Of a stretch of DNA of 64,000 nucleotides, positions 22,601 to 33,884 are shown one piece after another (positions within the stretch are counted from its first letter, which is position 1; each line of letters opens with the position of its first letter). The notes under the pieces were generated by a model. It worked only from the letters and a program-made list of their open reading frames with translations, did not search any database and was not told the DNA's origin. Both the position numbers and the translations under genes were made by a program. Origin of the DNA: Hypericum androsaemum (lineage: Eukaryota > Streptophyta > Magnoliopsida > Malpighiales > Hypericaceae); contig OZ023198.1 of assembly GCA_963995505.1 (NCBI GenBank), positions 5,604,558 to 5,668,557 of the forward strand, read 5' to 3'.

Positions 22601-23698
22601 TGGGGAAGTTTAAAACAAAAGGGGAAGAGAGAAGCAAAAAGCCACCGGCTTGGCCCGCGGAGGCCACGGACATGGCATGGCTTCTGTAACTCGAGGCAAC
22701 TTTTTCCGAAAGGCCACGAGCGTGGCTATGCTGCACCATGGACGTGTCTCACCAGTCTGCCTCCTTCGAGCAATCTCTGAAATCTCTCAAGTCGTCTAGA
22801 CATTACTTGTCCCACAACCGGAGTTCATAATCACAGGTATATAGGATATTGGAATCTCCTCACAGCGTAGAAGATTTTGAGAGGAAACCCACCAAAATTG
22901 GTCTCTGTTGCATGTCACTGAGCCTCCAGGAAACTACAGGGTATATCCTGGCTCAGATTTTTCCGATTTCAAGCACCACAAGGAAGTAGACCAGTAGAAA
23001 AACCTTTTACGACAATCTTCAGGGACATTTCTATAAAAGACAAGTGACGTTTCTATTGCTTGAATCGGTCTAATTTGGACCTGTCGTTTGTGCTTCACAG
23101 CTCAAGATTTAGCGGGTAGATATAGGCTATTAGAATCTCATCACAACTTTAGAAGCCTTTGATACCAAACAGCAGTTGTCGCATGTGACTGAACCTTTCC
23201 GAGCAACTCCAAAATATTGCCTAGCTGTTTACATTGGTAAAAATAGCAAGCACTATGAAGAAGCAGAACAGTAGAAAAAGCCTTCGGCGAGTTCTCCAAA
23301 GCTCGCGATAGGCTGGATACTCGAGAACAGTTGGTAAGACCTTAACCAAATTTACTTTACATAACAAATCTCCAATCGCCTCCGCCATCACAGAACCTGG
23401 ATTTGCATTTACACAAAGTTGGATACTAGGAGGTTCGGTGCTGTACAGGATTTGCATTTACACAAACTTGTATCGCTACACTTGGATTATAGCACCCTTA
23501 TTGTTCATATGTACACCACACGAAAATGGCTATACTTATAAGCTACGCGAAGTACGGCCGCTCAAACGGCAGAAGCCAGAGATCAAAAGGTGCAGGCAGC
23601 AGATGCCTGTGTTAGCTGGCGTTGGACAATCTAATCATAAACACCCTTCGGTCAGGTGGCAATTGCAAAATTGATGCAAGTTTGCAACATTCTTAAGA
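22600..23698. other. Intergenic DNA with two dispersed-repeat copies
   Basis: No credible gene. GGATATTGGAATCTCCTCAC (22848) and CTATTAGAATCTCATCAC (23127) are diverged copies of the repeat seen at 11559, 15750 and 16296. A short direct duplication, GATTTGCATTTACACAAA, lies at about 23400 and 23450. The last ~200 bp would hold the 3' UTR of the REVEILLE gene on the minus strand. Confidence 0.45.
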
Positions 23699-26600
23699 TT
23701 AGTCTCCATCGAGGATCTCGGTGGCTTCAGTTGTGTCTGTGTCAATCTCATATGAAGAGAGCAGCTTTCTCTGCATTGGCATAACAAAAATTGTCAATTG
23801 CAGCAACTAGAAGAATCAATTGATTCACCAGAGTCGTGAATTCATGATCAGGTAGATTTTAAAGCACCAACGAGACTGGGTTAACTCCACAAGCAATAGT
23901 TCACGAGGGCAATTGGCAATGTGTCACTAAAAAATTTATCACGCCACAAAGGAACAGAATTTCTGAGGCAACAAGGGACTTGGTTGCCTAGACGACGCAT
24001 AGATATAAATTGCATGAGTTGCGGCATAATCAAGCGGAAAACTGCACAAGCTGTGGCATAATAAAGCAGGGAAATGGCAAAGAATACGTGATCCACTTTT
24101 TGGTGAAGGCACTCACTTGATCCTCAAAATCAGGGCTAGTCAAATTGATGGAAAGATTCCTCATAAGCAACAGCACCTGGAGTGGATAAAGAAACGAGAA
24201 AGTTAGAACAGACCGAGGAAGATGCAGGATGTAAGTTGGAGATGCACATCAACTGTGGAGGACCAACTAGAATTGAATTTAACAAGATATCAGTATAGCC
24301 AGGTCAAGAAGCCTACTGTATCAACGTCAATCGAATCCATCTTCTTAAGTTTCTGCAAATGACCAGTAACATTTGGGTCACAGAGACTGCCAATAAAGCG
24401 ATATACTTGTGCAAAGTCTGGGAGGACTGCAAAAAAAAGCGCCACATTAGTACAAGAAGAGACTGAATACAAGATAGAGGGGGAAAACCCCACAAGATGC
24501 AGGTCATTATCTAAATAGAGTAAAGAAAAGGGTGGAGACGGGATGGCAGGTACAATTTATAGCAAACTTGAGTTATTATTCACTGTACAAATGCCTTCAC
24601 TTAGTGAGACACGAGTCAGATTGTGATAAAATTGAAGACGGTTAACATATGAAATGGACTTGTTTGTAATCATGCCAAAGTCCTAGTTAGTCACATTTGA
24701 TACAGTTCACACATTCAAACAAGAGAGCATCAAATGCAGTTTTCAGATTCGAAAAGAGTATATTCATGGAAAACCATCAAAGATAATCAAAAAATGATAC
24801 AGAACAGCCAGTTAGAGCAATCAGCACTTTAAATTGTCTTTAGGGTAAATAGTCCATTTAAAATTCTAAAAAAAGTTCATTCTAACAACAAAAGCAAAAG
24901 CCACTGGCCTTACTGATGTTACTCAAATATTCTGTAAAATAACACTTTGTGTAGAAATGCAGATGGATGAAAGATCTTTTAGAAATCTGTTTCAGCTCAC
25001 GACATTAGGCCACACTGTGGGTATTATCATGATGAACACTTTGACAGAGACTCCCAAGTTGATCAAACTTGTAAGATTGTGCAATTCGAAGTAGATAGCA
25101 AATATAAAAATCAAACACTTACCCCTCGATGGCTGATTATTATTCTCCAGCTCGAGCATATCCAAACTTGGCTTAGTACTTGGAGTACTCTCTGTGCTAC
25201 TGCAGCAATTGTTTGTCATCATTGGCCCTGAAATGGGAACAGTGTTACCAGAATTTGAACTTTTCCCAAAGAGGCATTGTTAAAAAAAACCAGGTAAGCA
25301 TAACATTTTTTTCTATTTGTGGTAATAAACCACCTGTTTGCAGATTGTGTGCCCAAGAAGATGGTGCAGTGCCAGGAATATGGCACACTGGCATTGACGA
25401 AGAGTCTTCCCTTAAAGCATAAGCAGGTTCAAGCAGACCCGGCGATGATAGATATGATCCCAGAGGTTGAGAGACGACTGGACCTGCAACATAGATAAGG
25501 CTGAACGATCACTAGTTCACTATGATGGGAGTATTTGAAGAAGTTCAAGTTACAAAATCTCACCATTTTTTGAGGCTTTTTGAGGATACGGATGAGCAGC
25601 TTTTCTTTTAGGACGAGGGGGAGGCAAATGCTCGCCTGCCCCAGTCTTCTGCACCTTTAAAAAGTACTTCTGAGCATGACTGCGAATCTGCAAAATTCTC
25701 AACAACCTCTTATCATAAGTCTTGTTCTTCTTGTATTTGCAAATTCAAAGGCAACAGGAAAATATAGCTCGACTCTGCTAATGTATTCAGAGTACAGGGG
25801 AACCTCAGGCATGTGCAAGCTAAACTACTAATCCTATTTCACATACAAATCTTTGATAACCGACCATTAACAAACTCCGCAACACCATCAAGAAGAATAC
25901 CTGAATAACAGTCTTTGACCCAACAAACGCTTCAATCTTCTTCCAGTCACGATCAAATCTGGACAGGACCAAACGCATCAGGAGAAATTCTCAACCTGGT
26001 ATCCAGTTTACACTGTACATTTCACCAGCCAATAAGTATGGCAGTAAATGCATTTCAACCACAAAAAACGAACATACGCCTAAAAAGTAAAACCACCCCT
26101 AAAACTCACAAACTAAACCATAAGAAAAGCACAACCCGAGAACTGTCATATAAATCAACTCGGGCCGTCCAAACCCTAACCTGCTTCTACGCAATTCTAG
26201 CGTCCAATCTAGGGGATATCTCCAGTAACCTCGATGAACAAATAGCAACCACAAGAAACCCTAATTGAGCTGAGAGAGAACAGGATTTTATTACATTTCA
26301 CCAGTCAGTAAGCCCATGGCCGTAAATGCACTTCAACAACAAAATCGATCCATCAAAACCCGCAAATTAATCACTTCAACTCACGAAGAAGTCATCCAAA
26401 CCCTAACCTCTTACTTCCGAGCAATTCAAGCGCCCTATCTAGGACATATCTCCAACAACCTCACTGAACAAATAGCGACCACAAGAAACGCTACAAATCC
26501 AGAGGCAGAGGGGAAGCGGAGACCCTAACTGAGAGAGAAAGGGGAGAATAATTACAGCTGGAGGGCTTCGAGGAACTTGTCGTGCTCGGGATCCGTCCAG

Positions 26601-26845
26601 CTCTCCCTCGACTTGGTGATGGTGTACGGCTTCCGGATCTTCTTCGACAGGTCATCAGCGGACGGCGACGTATCCGTCGCGGTGGTGGCGAAGGGGCCCA
26701 GCCCCGGCAGCGCCATTCCGGTCGGGTCCAGGTAGAATCCCTCGCCCGGGTTCGGGTGATTTGAGAAAATACAATTAAGTATAGTGACTTCCGCCTTTCT
26801 CCTCTCTTTTTTTTTTCCTTTCTGTTTTTCGTTATTCTCTCTCAC
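23699..26845 (-). CDS. REVEILLE6/8-like (LHY/CCA1-like) single-MYB clock transcription factor
   Basis: Eight exons, minus strand: 26845-26556, 25958-25901, 25687-25564, 25483-25334, 25227-25123, 24426-24317, 24176-24117 and 23770-23699, all with GT-AG introns. They join to 323 codons including TAA with no break. The MYB domain reads [20 protein letters not shown], then [20 protein letters not shown] and the diagnostic SHAQKYF. A basic [19 protein letters not shown] follows, and the C-terminal LCL domain has [31 protein letters not shown] and KLLSSYE. The family binds evening elements in clock genes in the nucleus. The usual start (MVSNHPNP) is not available here: the ATG is ATT. The frame is open upstream to an ATG at 26845, adding a Lys-rich extension of ~26 residues. 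Initiation could also be at the later Met (MALPGLG). Confidence 0.9.
26019..26555 (-). repeat. Tandem ~274-bp duplication filling REVEILLE intron 1
   Basis: Two units begin CATTTCACCAGCCAATAAG (26019) and CATTTCACCAGTCAGTAAG (about 26293). Both contain AAACCCTAACCT and CAAATAGC.ACCACAAGAAA. The same two-unit structure is present in the duplicate at 33.9-34.37 kb, so it pre-dates the segmental duplication. Confidence 0.8.
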
Positions 26846-27438
26846 ACAAATTTAAATTTAAGTAGATTTTGATTTTGACAATTGCAATAAAATGAGTGAG
26901 GTGGATAAAAAGATCAGCAGTATGCTGGGCGTGTGTACCGTACCTTCTGGTCCTGGTGGATCTTGTTTCTCTACAAACGGCGGGTTGGAGATTCTAAATA
27001 TTTCGAGTTTGAATTTTAGATATGAGACATAATCAAACTTCGTTAAATTCTTTGTAAATAAGTTCCATGAAAAATGAAATGCAAATTGGTCAAAATATTA
27101 ATTAATTGAAATTTAAATCTTATAATGTTTTTTTTATAGTAGTGATTTGTTTGCTAACAAATCTTTAAAACCGTGTGGACTCGAAACCACCTCTTGTTTC
27201 TATTCATCTAATTAAGCTAAAACTACGAGGAACTGATAGAAGCTAACCCACTCGTTTAGCGAAAATGGGTAATAATAAAAATAAGTTGTTTCTATTTCGC
27301 GGAGACTATGGAAATAATGGGTACTTTCATCTTAATTACGGCATCTGTTTTGATGATTGGTCAACAGACGGCACGATTAACGGCTCTGCGTTGATAGGCT
27401 ATTATGTGGTCACTTTCCGTGGCATATATAGTTATATA
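26846..27438. other. Upstream region of REVEILLE, shared with 34.9-35.4 kb
   Basis: No gene. It likely holds the promoter of the minus-strand REVEILLE gene. Blocks such as GTGGATCTTGTTTCTCTA and GATGATTGGTCAACAG recur in the same order at 34.9-35.35 kb, so it is part of the segmental duplication. Confidence 0.6.
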
Positions 27439-27446
27439 CTATAGAC

Positions 27447-27979
27447 CAAGGTTCTTAAAAACGACCCGGAGGCTGACCCGGGATTTATCCTGTTTTCCGG
27501 GTCGACCGGTCCGACCGGTCGGACCGACAGTCGGACCGGATATTTTTTATTATATAAAATTATTATATAATTAAATATAACAATATGTTTCCACTTTTTC
27601 ATACCTACTACATGTCATGTCTGCTGAATTTCAACTCCCTAGGAGGAAAGACAATTTCAACTTCCAAGAAAAAAAACTTCAAGAAAAATTCAACTTCCAA
27701 GAAATAGTCATGATTTTTTTACTTCCAAGTCTGACCCACTCTCCATCTCCCTCTCTTTGTCGGCTTTAGCATTTAATTTGGGTGGGTTTGATTTTTTTTA
27801 TAAAAAAATTGGGAAAAACCTAACGAACCGGAAAAATCTGGGTCAAAAACCTGGTCGAATCGCCTGGTCTGACCGGATTTTGTCTGGTTCATTAGGTAGG
27901 CGAGTTTTAGGTTATAACCGGAACGCTTTCCATACCGATTCGCGGTCCGACCGGTCGGACCGCATTTTTTAAAACCTTG
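27447..27979. mobile_element. hAT-type MITE, 533 bp
   Basis: Terminal inverted repeats are CAAGGTTCTTAAAAA on the left and CAAGGTTTTAAAAAA on the right when reverse-complemented. A subterminal palindromic run GGTCCGACCGGTCGGACCG lies at both ends. A perfect 8-bp target duplication, CTATAGAC, lies at 27439-27446 and 27980-27987. The inside is AT-rich with no transposase. TIR and 8-bp duplication define the hAT superfamily. The segmental duplicate near 35.4 kb lacks it, so it arrived after the duplication. Confidence 0.92.
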
Positions 27980-27987
27980 CTATAGAC

Positions 27988-29215
27988 TGTATGTTTAGCG
28001 GTGATCTATTCTAAACAGATTACTGATTAAATAATTAATTTATCTTCGTCCACGTATAATTCAACCTAACTAAATATTTATCTATGTATAATTCAACCCA
28101 ACTAAATATTTTCATACTCAGTGTGAGATCTAGTATAACTCAAGTTATTAAATAAATAATTAATTTCTCTCTTATCCATATACATATATTATTTATAAAA
28201 AATTTTATAGAGAATTAAAAAATTAGACTCTATACAAATTGAAAATATTAGCTTAATTTATAGAGAATAAAAAGATACAAATTTTTATATTTGTATCGAA
28301 TAATGTGCCAAGTATTACTAGATTAGATTGAAAAGAAAAAGAATATATACATATGTATATATATATATATAACTATATATGCCACAGTGACTCAGGCGTG
28401 TGTCAGCCGGCCCAAGAAACCGCCCGGCCAAGATAAGCATTTTAGTTTTCCTTTTATTTATTTATTTTTTCTTCTAGCTTGACCTAGTGCTAACAAAGTC
28501 ACCATTTGTGGATGATCTAATGGCGGCTTTTGAAAGATTGATCTAATTTGATTAAATCTTTCCAATTCGACTTAAAGGTGTATTACTGAAAATCGTCCTG
28601 TCGATATAGCATAGGCTTCATGGATGACTCGTACTCTCTCCCGCGCCACGTGATCGCATAGCATGCGAGGGGACAAGAATAATCGTACAGCCAAGAGAGA
28701 CTTGCGGCCTTCGCGGACGCTTCCAATTTATGTGAATGATATTAGATAGTCCAAGTCTAAGTGTAACGACCATTATTCGCTTAGTTAGCACCACATTAGT
28801 TTAATTAAGCCAAACTTAGACCAGTTGACCTTACTACCGCATCCGCCGCCAATTGTCCAGATCCCTGACCAACACAAAAAGCTTCAAAACCGGATTCCTC
28901 GAAGTTGCATTTTTTTTTCTTTCTTTCTTGTTCTACACTAACAGAAGAGAACGGCGTTTCGCAAAATCTTAATATATGTTAGGGCGGTGCTACTTTTCAC
29001 TATTTTTTCTAATTTTGTAATGGTGATCAATTAATTGGAATTATCTAATTTAATTATAATTTTTGAATTTAATTTCTCGAAAGACAAAAACATCGTCGTC
29101 GAAAAATCAAAAGTCGAGTAGGTAGAAGCAGGAAACCAGGAGAAATCGAAGAATATTGGAATCTCTTTGCGGGGAAAAGGTTCCAATTTGCTCTCAATGT
29201 ATCGGTAACATTATT
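27988..29215. other. Intergenic DNA shared with 35.4-35.9 kb
   Basis: No gene. Short blocks (GCGCCACGTGATCGCAT, AACTTAGACCAGTTGA, GTCCAGATCCCTGACCAACA) match 35.59-35.80 kb in order, marking the segmental duplication. The G-box-like CCACGTGA is kept in both. Confidence 0.6.
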
Positions 29216-29519
29216 TTAGAGGAACTTAGTAAAAATAACATTTTAGAGGAGCATTAATATTTTGATCGTCACAAATTTACTCGGTTGAATTGATATTGGT
29301 AGTTTCAGTGGCTTATACATATGTAATTATATTTAATTGACCATAGTCCAAATCAATGGCATTTGGTCGGAGCTGGTAACTATATGGTCGGTATATTAAA
29401 CTCAAATTGAGCATGGGACATAATGATTAAAATTGAACTGACATATAATTAATTACAAAACGGCGTCGCTCCAGCTCACCTAAGTGGTACGAAATGACGA
29501 AAATGACCAAGAAAGTCGC

Positions 29520-29602
29520 TGACGTCTGATTTCGTGCTCAACAACATTGACCCTACACTCATTTTGTTGACTCTCTCTCTCTCTAAATTTGTTGCTATAA
29601 AT
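29520..29602 (+). promoter_or_regulatory. HIPP copy 1 core promoter
   Basis: TGACGTC (29520-29526) is a bZIP/TGA-type ACGT site kept in all four HIPP copies. A CT-rich run follows, then TATAAAT (29596-29602), 177 bp before the ATG. Confidence 0.6.
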
Positions 29603-29778
29603 CACTACCGAACCCAACATCCTTTTTCACTACTTCCTTGCTAAGTTCTAGCCTCTCCTCATCTTCTCCCATCAATTCGTCCCTCTCTCTCTCCCACTCT
29701 CTCTCCCCCATCCATAGAACAAAGAATTCCTTGCCTAGCTTGCACCTTGTCAACTGCAGATCTCCCTATCTCTGCCAA

Positions 29779-30046
29779 ATGAAGGTCAGTATATAATATA
29801 ATTAGATATGAATGTTAATTTGACTTACGAAAATGTTAATTGGGTCGACCCTTTTTGTTTCTCTTTCTTATTGGGTTAATCCTTGGCGAATACAGATAAT
29901 TAAGGACATATAATGAAGGTCAGTATATAATATAATTAGATATGGATGTTAATTTGACTTACGAAAATGTTAATTGGGTCGACCCTTTCTGTTTCTCTTT
30001 CTTATTGGGTTAATCCTTGGCGAATAAAGATAATTAAGGACATATA
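29779..30046 (+). repeat. 134-bp tandem duplication covering HIPP copy 1 exon 1
   Basis: ATGAAGGTCAGTATATAATA occurs at 29779 and again at 29913, each followed by the same ~128 bp of intron. Two equivalent start-codon/donor pairs therefore exist. Copies 2, 3 and 4 have only one, so the duplication is private to copy 1. Confidence 0.95.
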
Positions 30047-30799
30047 TCGTGTAATCTGTTTATGGGTCATGGATCTGATCAATATGAGGAGTGAATTGAC
30101 ATTTTGTATACTTTGTTGGCAGAAAGTTGTGTTGAAGTTGAATCTGAATGATGATAAGGCTAAGCAAAAGGCGATGCAAAAAGTCTCTGGCCTCCCAGGT
30201 ATTTACTCTAATCAATTACTACCCCTTTAGTTTAACTAAATTACGATAATTGTGAGCGTGATAAATTTTGTTCAAAAATATTAAAAATTTACTGATGTTA
30301 ATACAGTTATTTTAACGTAGTATGTGAGATGAGACTACCACCAAATATATGATTTTAGCCTATCAATTATTATACTAGTCATCGTTGTTCCCCGTAGATC
30401 TTCTCGGAGTGCGAAATTAGCCGGAGTAAAACAAACGCAACCGTGTGTTGACTTTTCGTTAATCTCGAAATTATTGCAGGGGTAGACTCGATATCCATGG
30501 ATATGAAGGACAAGAAACTAACGGTGACGGGCGACATCGACCCGGTCCATGTGGTCGGGAAGTTGAGGAAGATCTGCCACACCGAGATAGTCTCGGTGGG
30601 GCCCGCGAAGGAGGAGAAGAAGGACGACAAGAAAGACGGTGGTAAGAAGGACGACCCGAAGAAGGACGACAACAAGAAGCAGGACGACAACAAGAAGAAG
30701 GACGATCCCGGATTTGTTTATAGGCAGCCGTACTACATGAACAACCAGTACTACGTTAGAAGCGCCGAGGAGGATCCTAACTCTTGTGTTATCTGTTGA
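29779..30799 (+). CDS. Heavy-metal-associated isoprenylated plant protein (HIPP39-like), copy 1, intact
   Basis: Three exons: 29779-29784 (ATGAAG), 30123-30198 and 30480-30799, with GT-AG introns. An HMA ferredoxin-like fold spans about residues 3-68 ([55 protein letters not shown]). A Lys/Asp-rich linker, a Tyr-rich segment ([15 protein letters not shown]) and a C-terminal CVIC follow; CVIC is a CaaX prenylation signal that would anchor it to membranes. The usual metal-binding CxxC is replaced by residues around NDDKAK, as in the HIPP39-type subgroup, so classical Cu/Zn binding through two cysteines is unlikely. Exon 1 is duplicated with its intron start 134 bp downstream (ATG at 29913). Of the four local copies this is the only one with every element whole. 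Confidence 0.9.
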
Positions 30800-31495
30800 G
30801 TGATTATAAATTAATTCGTTGATATACTACTAAGGAAGGTAATTTTAATAAGAAAATATCAGGGGGGCAAATATGGGCAACCAATAGAGTGAATTTTGAC
30901 AGTAGGTGTTTAGAGGCGATCTCTATCGTTTCAGCTCTTGTTTAATTAATTCGGAAATGTATTAATATATCTTGAATGATTTTTTTTTCTCTGTTGGGTT
31001 AGATTATTAATCTACGTGCTCTTCATTTACTATACTTTTGGGTGGTTCAGGTTGAGTTGTGACACAAATTCTGAGTTGGCAGCATGCTTGCCTTTTTTGG
31101 TGATGCAATTGGTGATTGGTTTCGTGTCCAATTTCAAATTCAAATCATGAGAAAATCCGTGACGTGAATTATGTCGGTTTACGTGTGCTAATAAAATTGG
31201 GAAAACGTATATAAAGAGTCATGGTCTAAATAATTCAACTGGCTCAATAATGTCAAATATACCGAAGGACAAATTGTTAATGTAAAAGGCCGGTGTTATA
31301 AACTAGACATGTCTGTTGTCTGCTAGCTAGGTAGTAGCCATGAATTGATTTGTTTCTGGTGATCAAAAGTGGTGGGCTACTCCAAAAGTAGATCACAAAT
31401 TGGAAACGAAGTGCTCAAAAGTGGAGCATTACCGTGTTCCTTTTCCCAACTTCCTATCGAAAGAAATAGTCGTGTGTGGTAAGAAAATTGTAGGA
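30800..31495. other. 3' flank of HIPP copy 1
   Basis: No gene. The sequence is shared, block by block, with the 3' flanks of copies 2 (40800-41480), 3 (49633-50560) and 4 (60413-61090), including GTGTTATAAACTAGAC and TTGATTTGTTTCTG. Confidence 0.7.
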
Positions 31496-31503
31496 TGGTC
31501 TTA

Positions 31504-31574
31504 TTTTTTTTAAAGGTAAATTTTTTATACCACGTCAAGCTTTGAACTCTGGATATCTTAAAAATAGTGTCCTT
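31504..31574 (-). mobile_element. 5'-truncated SINE of the 8.4-kb family
   Basis: On the minus strand it ends TTTACCTTTAAAAAAAATAA, the same 3' tail as the SINE at 8383-8484. A GAGTTCAAAGC B-box-like stretch precedes the tail. An 8-bp target duplication TGGTCTTA lies at 31496-31503 and 31575-31582. The equivalent sites in the other HIPP flanks lack the insertion. Confidence 0.65.
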
Positions 31575-31582
31575 TGGTCTTA

Positions 31583-32027
31583 ATTAATATAACTTTAGAT
31601 AGATTATTACTTAATAGAGTTTTTGTTTTTTTCTCCAAACATCAAAATTGAGTTTTTAGAGCAATAAATATGTAAATACCAAAAAAATATTTTGTCTATA
31701 TTCAAGTCACATAAAATCTCGATTTATAATGTTATTTAAATACTGCAGTTGGTTGAAATATTTTTCTACAACAAGACGACGATCGCAAAGACCATGTGAA
31801 GATAATTGAGAAGTTGAATGATGATGTAAAATTTGTCAAAAAAAATAAGTTTAGCACAAACTATTATCTTAAAATATTTTTCGAATATGTAAATTATGTA
31901 AGGATATATGTATTTATTCAAAAATATCATTTTACGCAAAAATTAGGACCATGATTTATCACTAAATTTTTTGAAAAAGTATTAGATATTATGATATATT
32001 AGTTATTAAATTTTAACAGTGTCCCGA
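31583..32027. other. AT-rich spacer, nothing seen
   Basis: No open frame or repeat that I can support. Confidence 0.4.
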
Positions 32028-33135
32028 TGTCACGCCCCAATAATCCGGGCATGCCAACCGCCGCAGGGTGTAAATCCCCGCAAGGCATCTTATTTTTCCC
32101 AATTCGAATTTCGTCCTTAACAAACGAGAATTATTGAAAACAAAACAAATGGTCTTTAACTGGAAATACGAAGTTTCAGACTATATAACTAAATGAGATG
32201 CATGTCCTCCCTTTTGCTCTCACGCCCGATCCCGATTAGTCCCCGTCGGATCTGAAATAAAACACGTATTTTGCTGAGTTTACGCAACTCAGTAAGCCAA
32301 CCTCACAATTGAGAATTAGGAACCCGTAAATAATAAACACGGATAGCACAAAATTGAAATAACTACATATGACACAGACAAACTCCGGAGTACAACTATC
32401 GGGAACCTGTGGGGCACAGAAGATAAATTCTCACGCTAAAGGCACAGAAACGAGAGGACAGTCTCACCACAGGGCACAGATATCACTGATACTCACATAG
32501 AGTACGAAATCGTCCAGAGTACTCTACGGGCACAGAAGCATCAGGATAAACCCGACCAGAACATACAGACAGATCCACATACGAAAATAGACCGAATCAC
32601 ATACAGACCATATGGCTAGCAACATGTTAGCTACTCACAACAGTCATATATCATAATTACGATCAGATCACATACGAAAATACATCACATACGAAAATAC
32701 ATCAAATATGACACGAAAACAGAGAGGATCGACTTACCTGGAGTCCCTCTAACCTCGCTAATTCACGTCTTCTCTAATTTCCAGACTCCTCTTCGAGTCC
32801 CTACAGTTTTGTGATCAATCAATGTCTCCTTACATTTTCTTAATGATTATCAGTGATATGGACAAGACAACTTACCCTAGCGTCTCGCGAAGTGTCGGAC
32901 GGTTGCCGCCTCCACCTTGGGAATAGAACATGAAATTCAAAAAAAAGGGTGAGTTGTAGGGTTTCGTCCAGGTTTTTTTTATAGGCACAGCTCTAGGGTT
33001 TTCAAAGTGTAGAGTTTGGTAAAGTTCAGTTTAGTCCCCGAATAAATTACAGTTTGCTCCCTCGTCAGTTTTAAATTATTTATTATGATTTTCTGATCTT
33101 CACACCCGACTCAAAACTGGGACTTCTTTTATAAA
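32028..33135. mobile_element. Unclassified repeat, possible solo LTR
   Basis: The block starts TGTCACGCCCCAATAATCCG and differs in composition from its AT-rich surroundings (balanced GC, short GGGCACAGA and CACATACGAAAATA sub-repeats). It ends near GACTCAAAACTGGGAC. It lies between two segmental-duplication units and has no counterpart in the other units. TGTCACGCCCC starts are common in plant LTR-type repeats, but I can find no matching CA end or target duplication. Confidence 0.35.
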
Positions 33136-33884
33136 TTTAGAGAGGCTATCACATTATAAGAGATCACTGTACAGAGACTTTAATGTATTCAATGATTAGA
33201 ATTTTATCAAGTAATATCTTGTGGTAAAATTTACACAATTTGTTTTTTTCTCTTTTATGTTTTATTGAAAGATTAATTGTACAAATAATCTCCATCAAAT
33301 CAATCGAATAGTGTGTGATTCTTTTGGGTATAGAAAACTATTTTTTTTCTTTCAAAATCAACTATTATCAAGGCACTTACTTGTATACTAATTTACATTT
33401 AATTTAGGTTGGGTCAGAACACAAAATACAACAAATCTATTTATTTCAATTTTTTTTGAGGGGTAAAAAAAATTGAAATAAATACATTTAGCAGAAATCA
33501 CCTGTTGACCACGTAATCGAGTCGCTGTAATTCTGAGTTCCAGTTATTGCTTCTTTTTCCTCATTAAGTCTTGATCCGAAAGTAAATCCTTCGCAAGCAA
33601 TGAATTGAAGGACGGTTAAAATATCGTGTTTTCTTTTCTTTTCTGCTTAAATTTACGTTCCAGAACAAAATTTGAGCCTGCAATATACCTGTACATCAGT
33701 ACAAGTCTATGGGTATATATGTGATATCACAAACTTTAACGTGAATCGTTAAAGTAGCTTGATAACCTCGATTTTGGTACCATCTGTGATGCTCTTATCT
33801 CTTGAGATCTTTTGGCAGCCAAGTTGTTATAGGAAATTTTAATGTCTCTTTCACGAAATTGTTTGTTTCTCCAAGACGCTATCT
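33136..33884. other. AT-rich spacer, nothing seen
   Basis: No gene or clear repeat. Confidence 0.4.

Noticed and set aside
22571..22780. 69-codon frame in a GC-richer patch at the end of the ~700-bp array
   Set aside because: Short, no recognisable motif, and no support from context.
26582..26764. Plus-strand frame over REVEILLE exon 1
   Set aside because: Shadow of the GC-rich minus-strand exon.
30379..30693. Minus-strand frames over HIPP exon 3 (also at 40345, 49348 and 59979)
   Set aside because: They mirror the Lys/Asp-rich linker of the real plus-strand exon in every copy.
32028..33135. Protein gene or non-coding RNA in the GC-balanced block
   Set aside because: No open frame of useful length and no splice-supported structure; more like an unclassified repeat.
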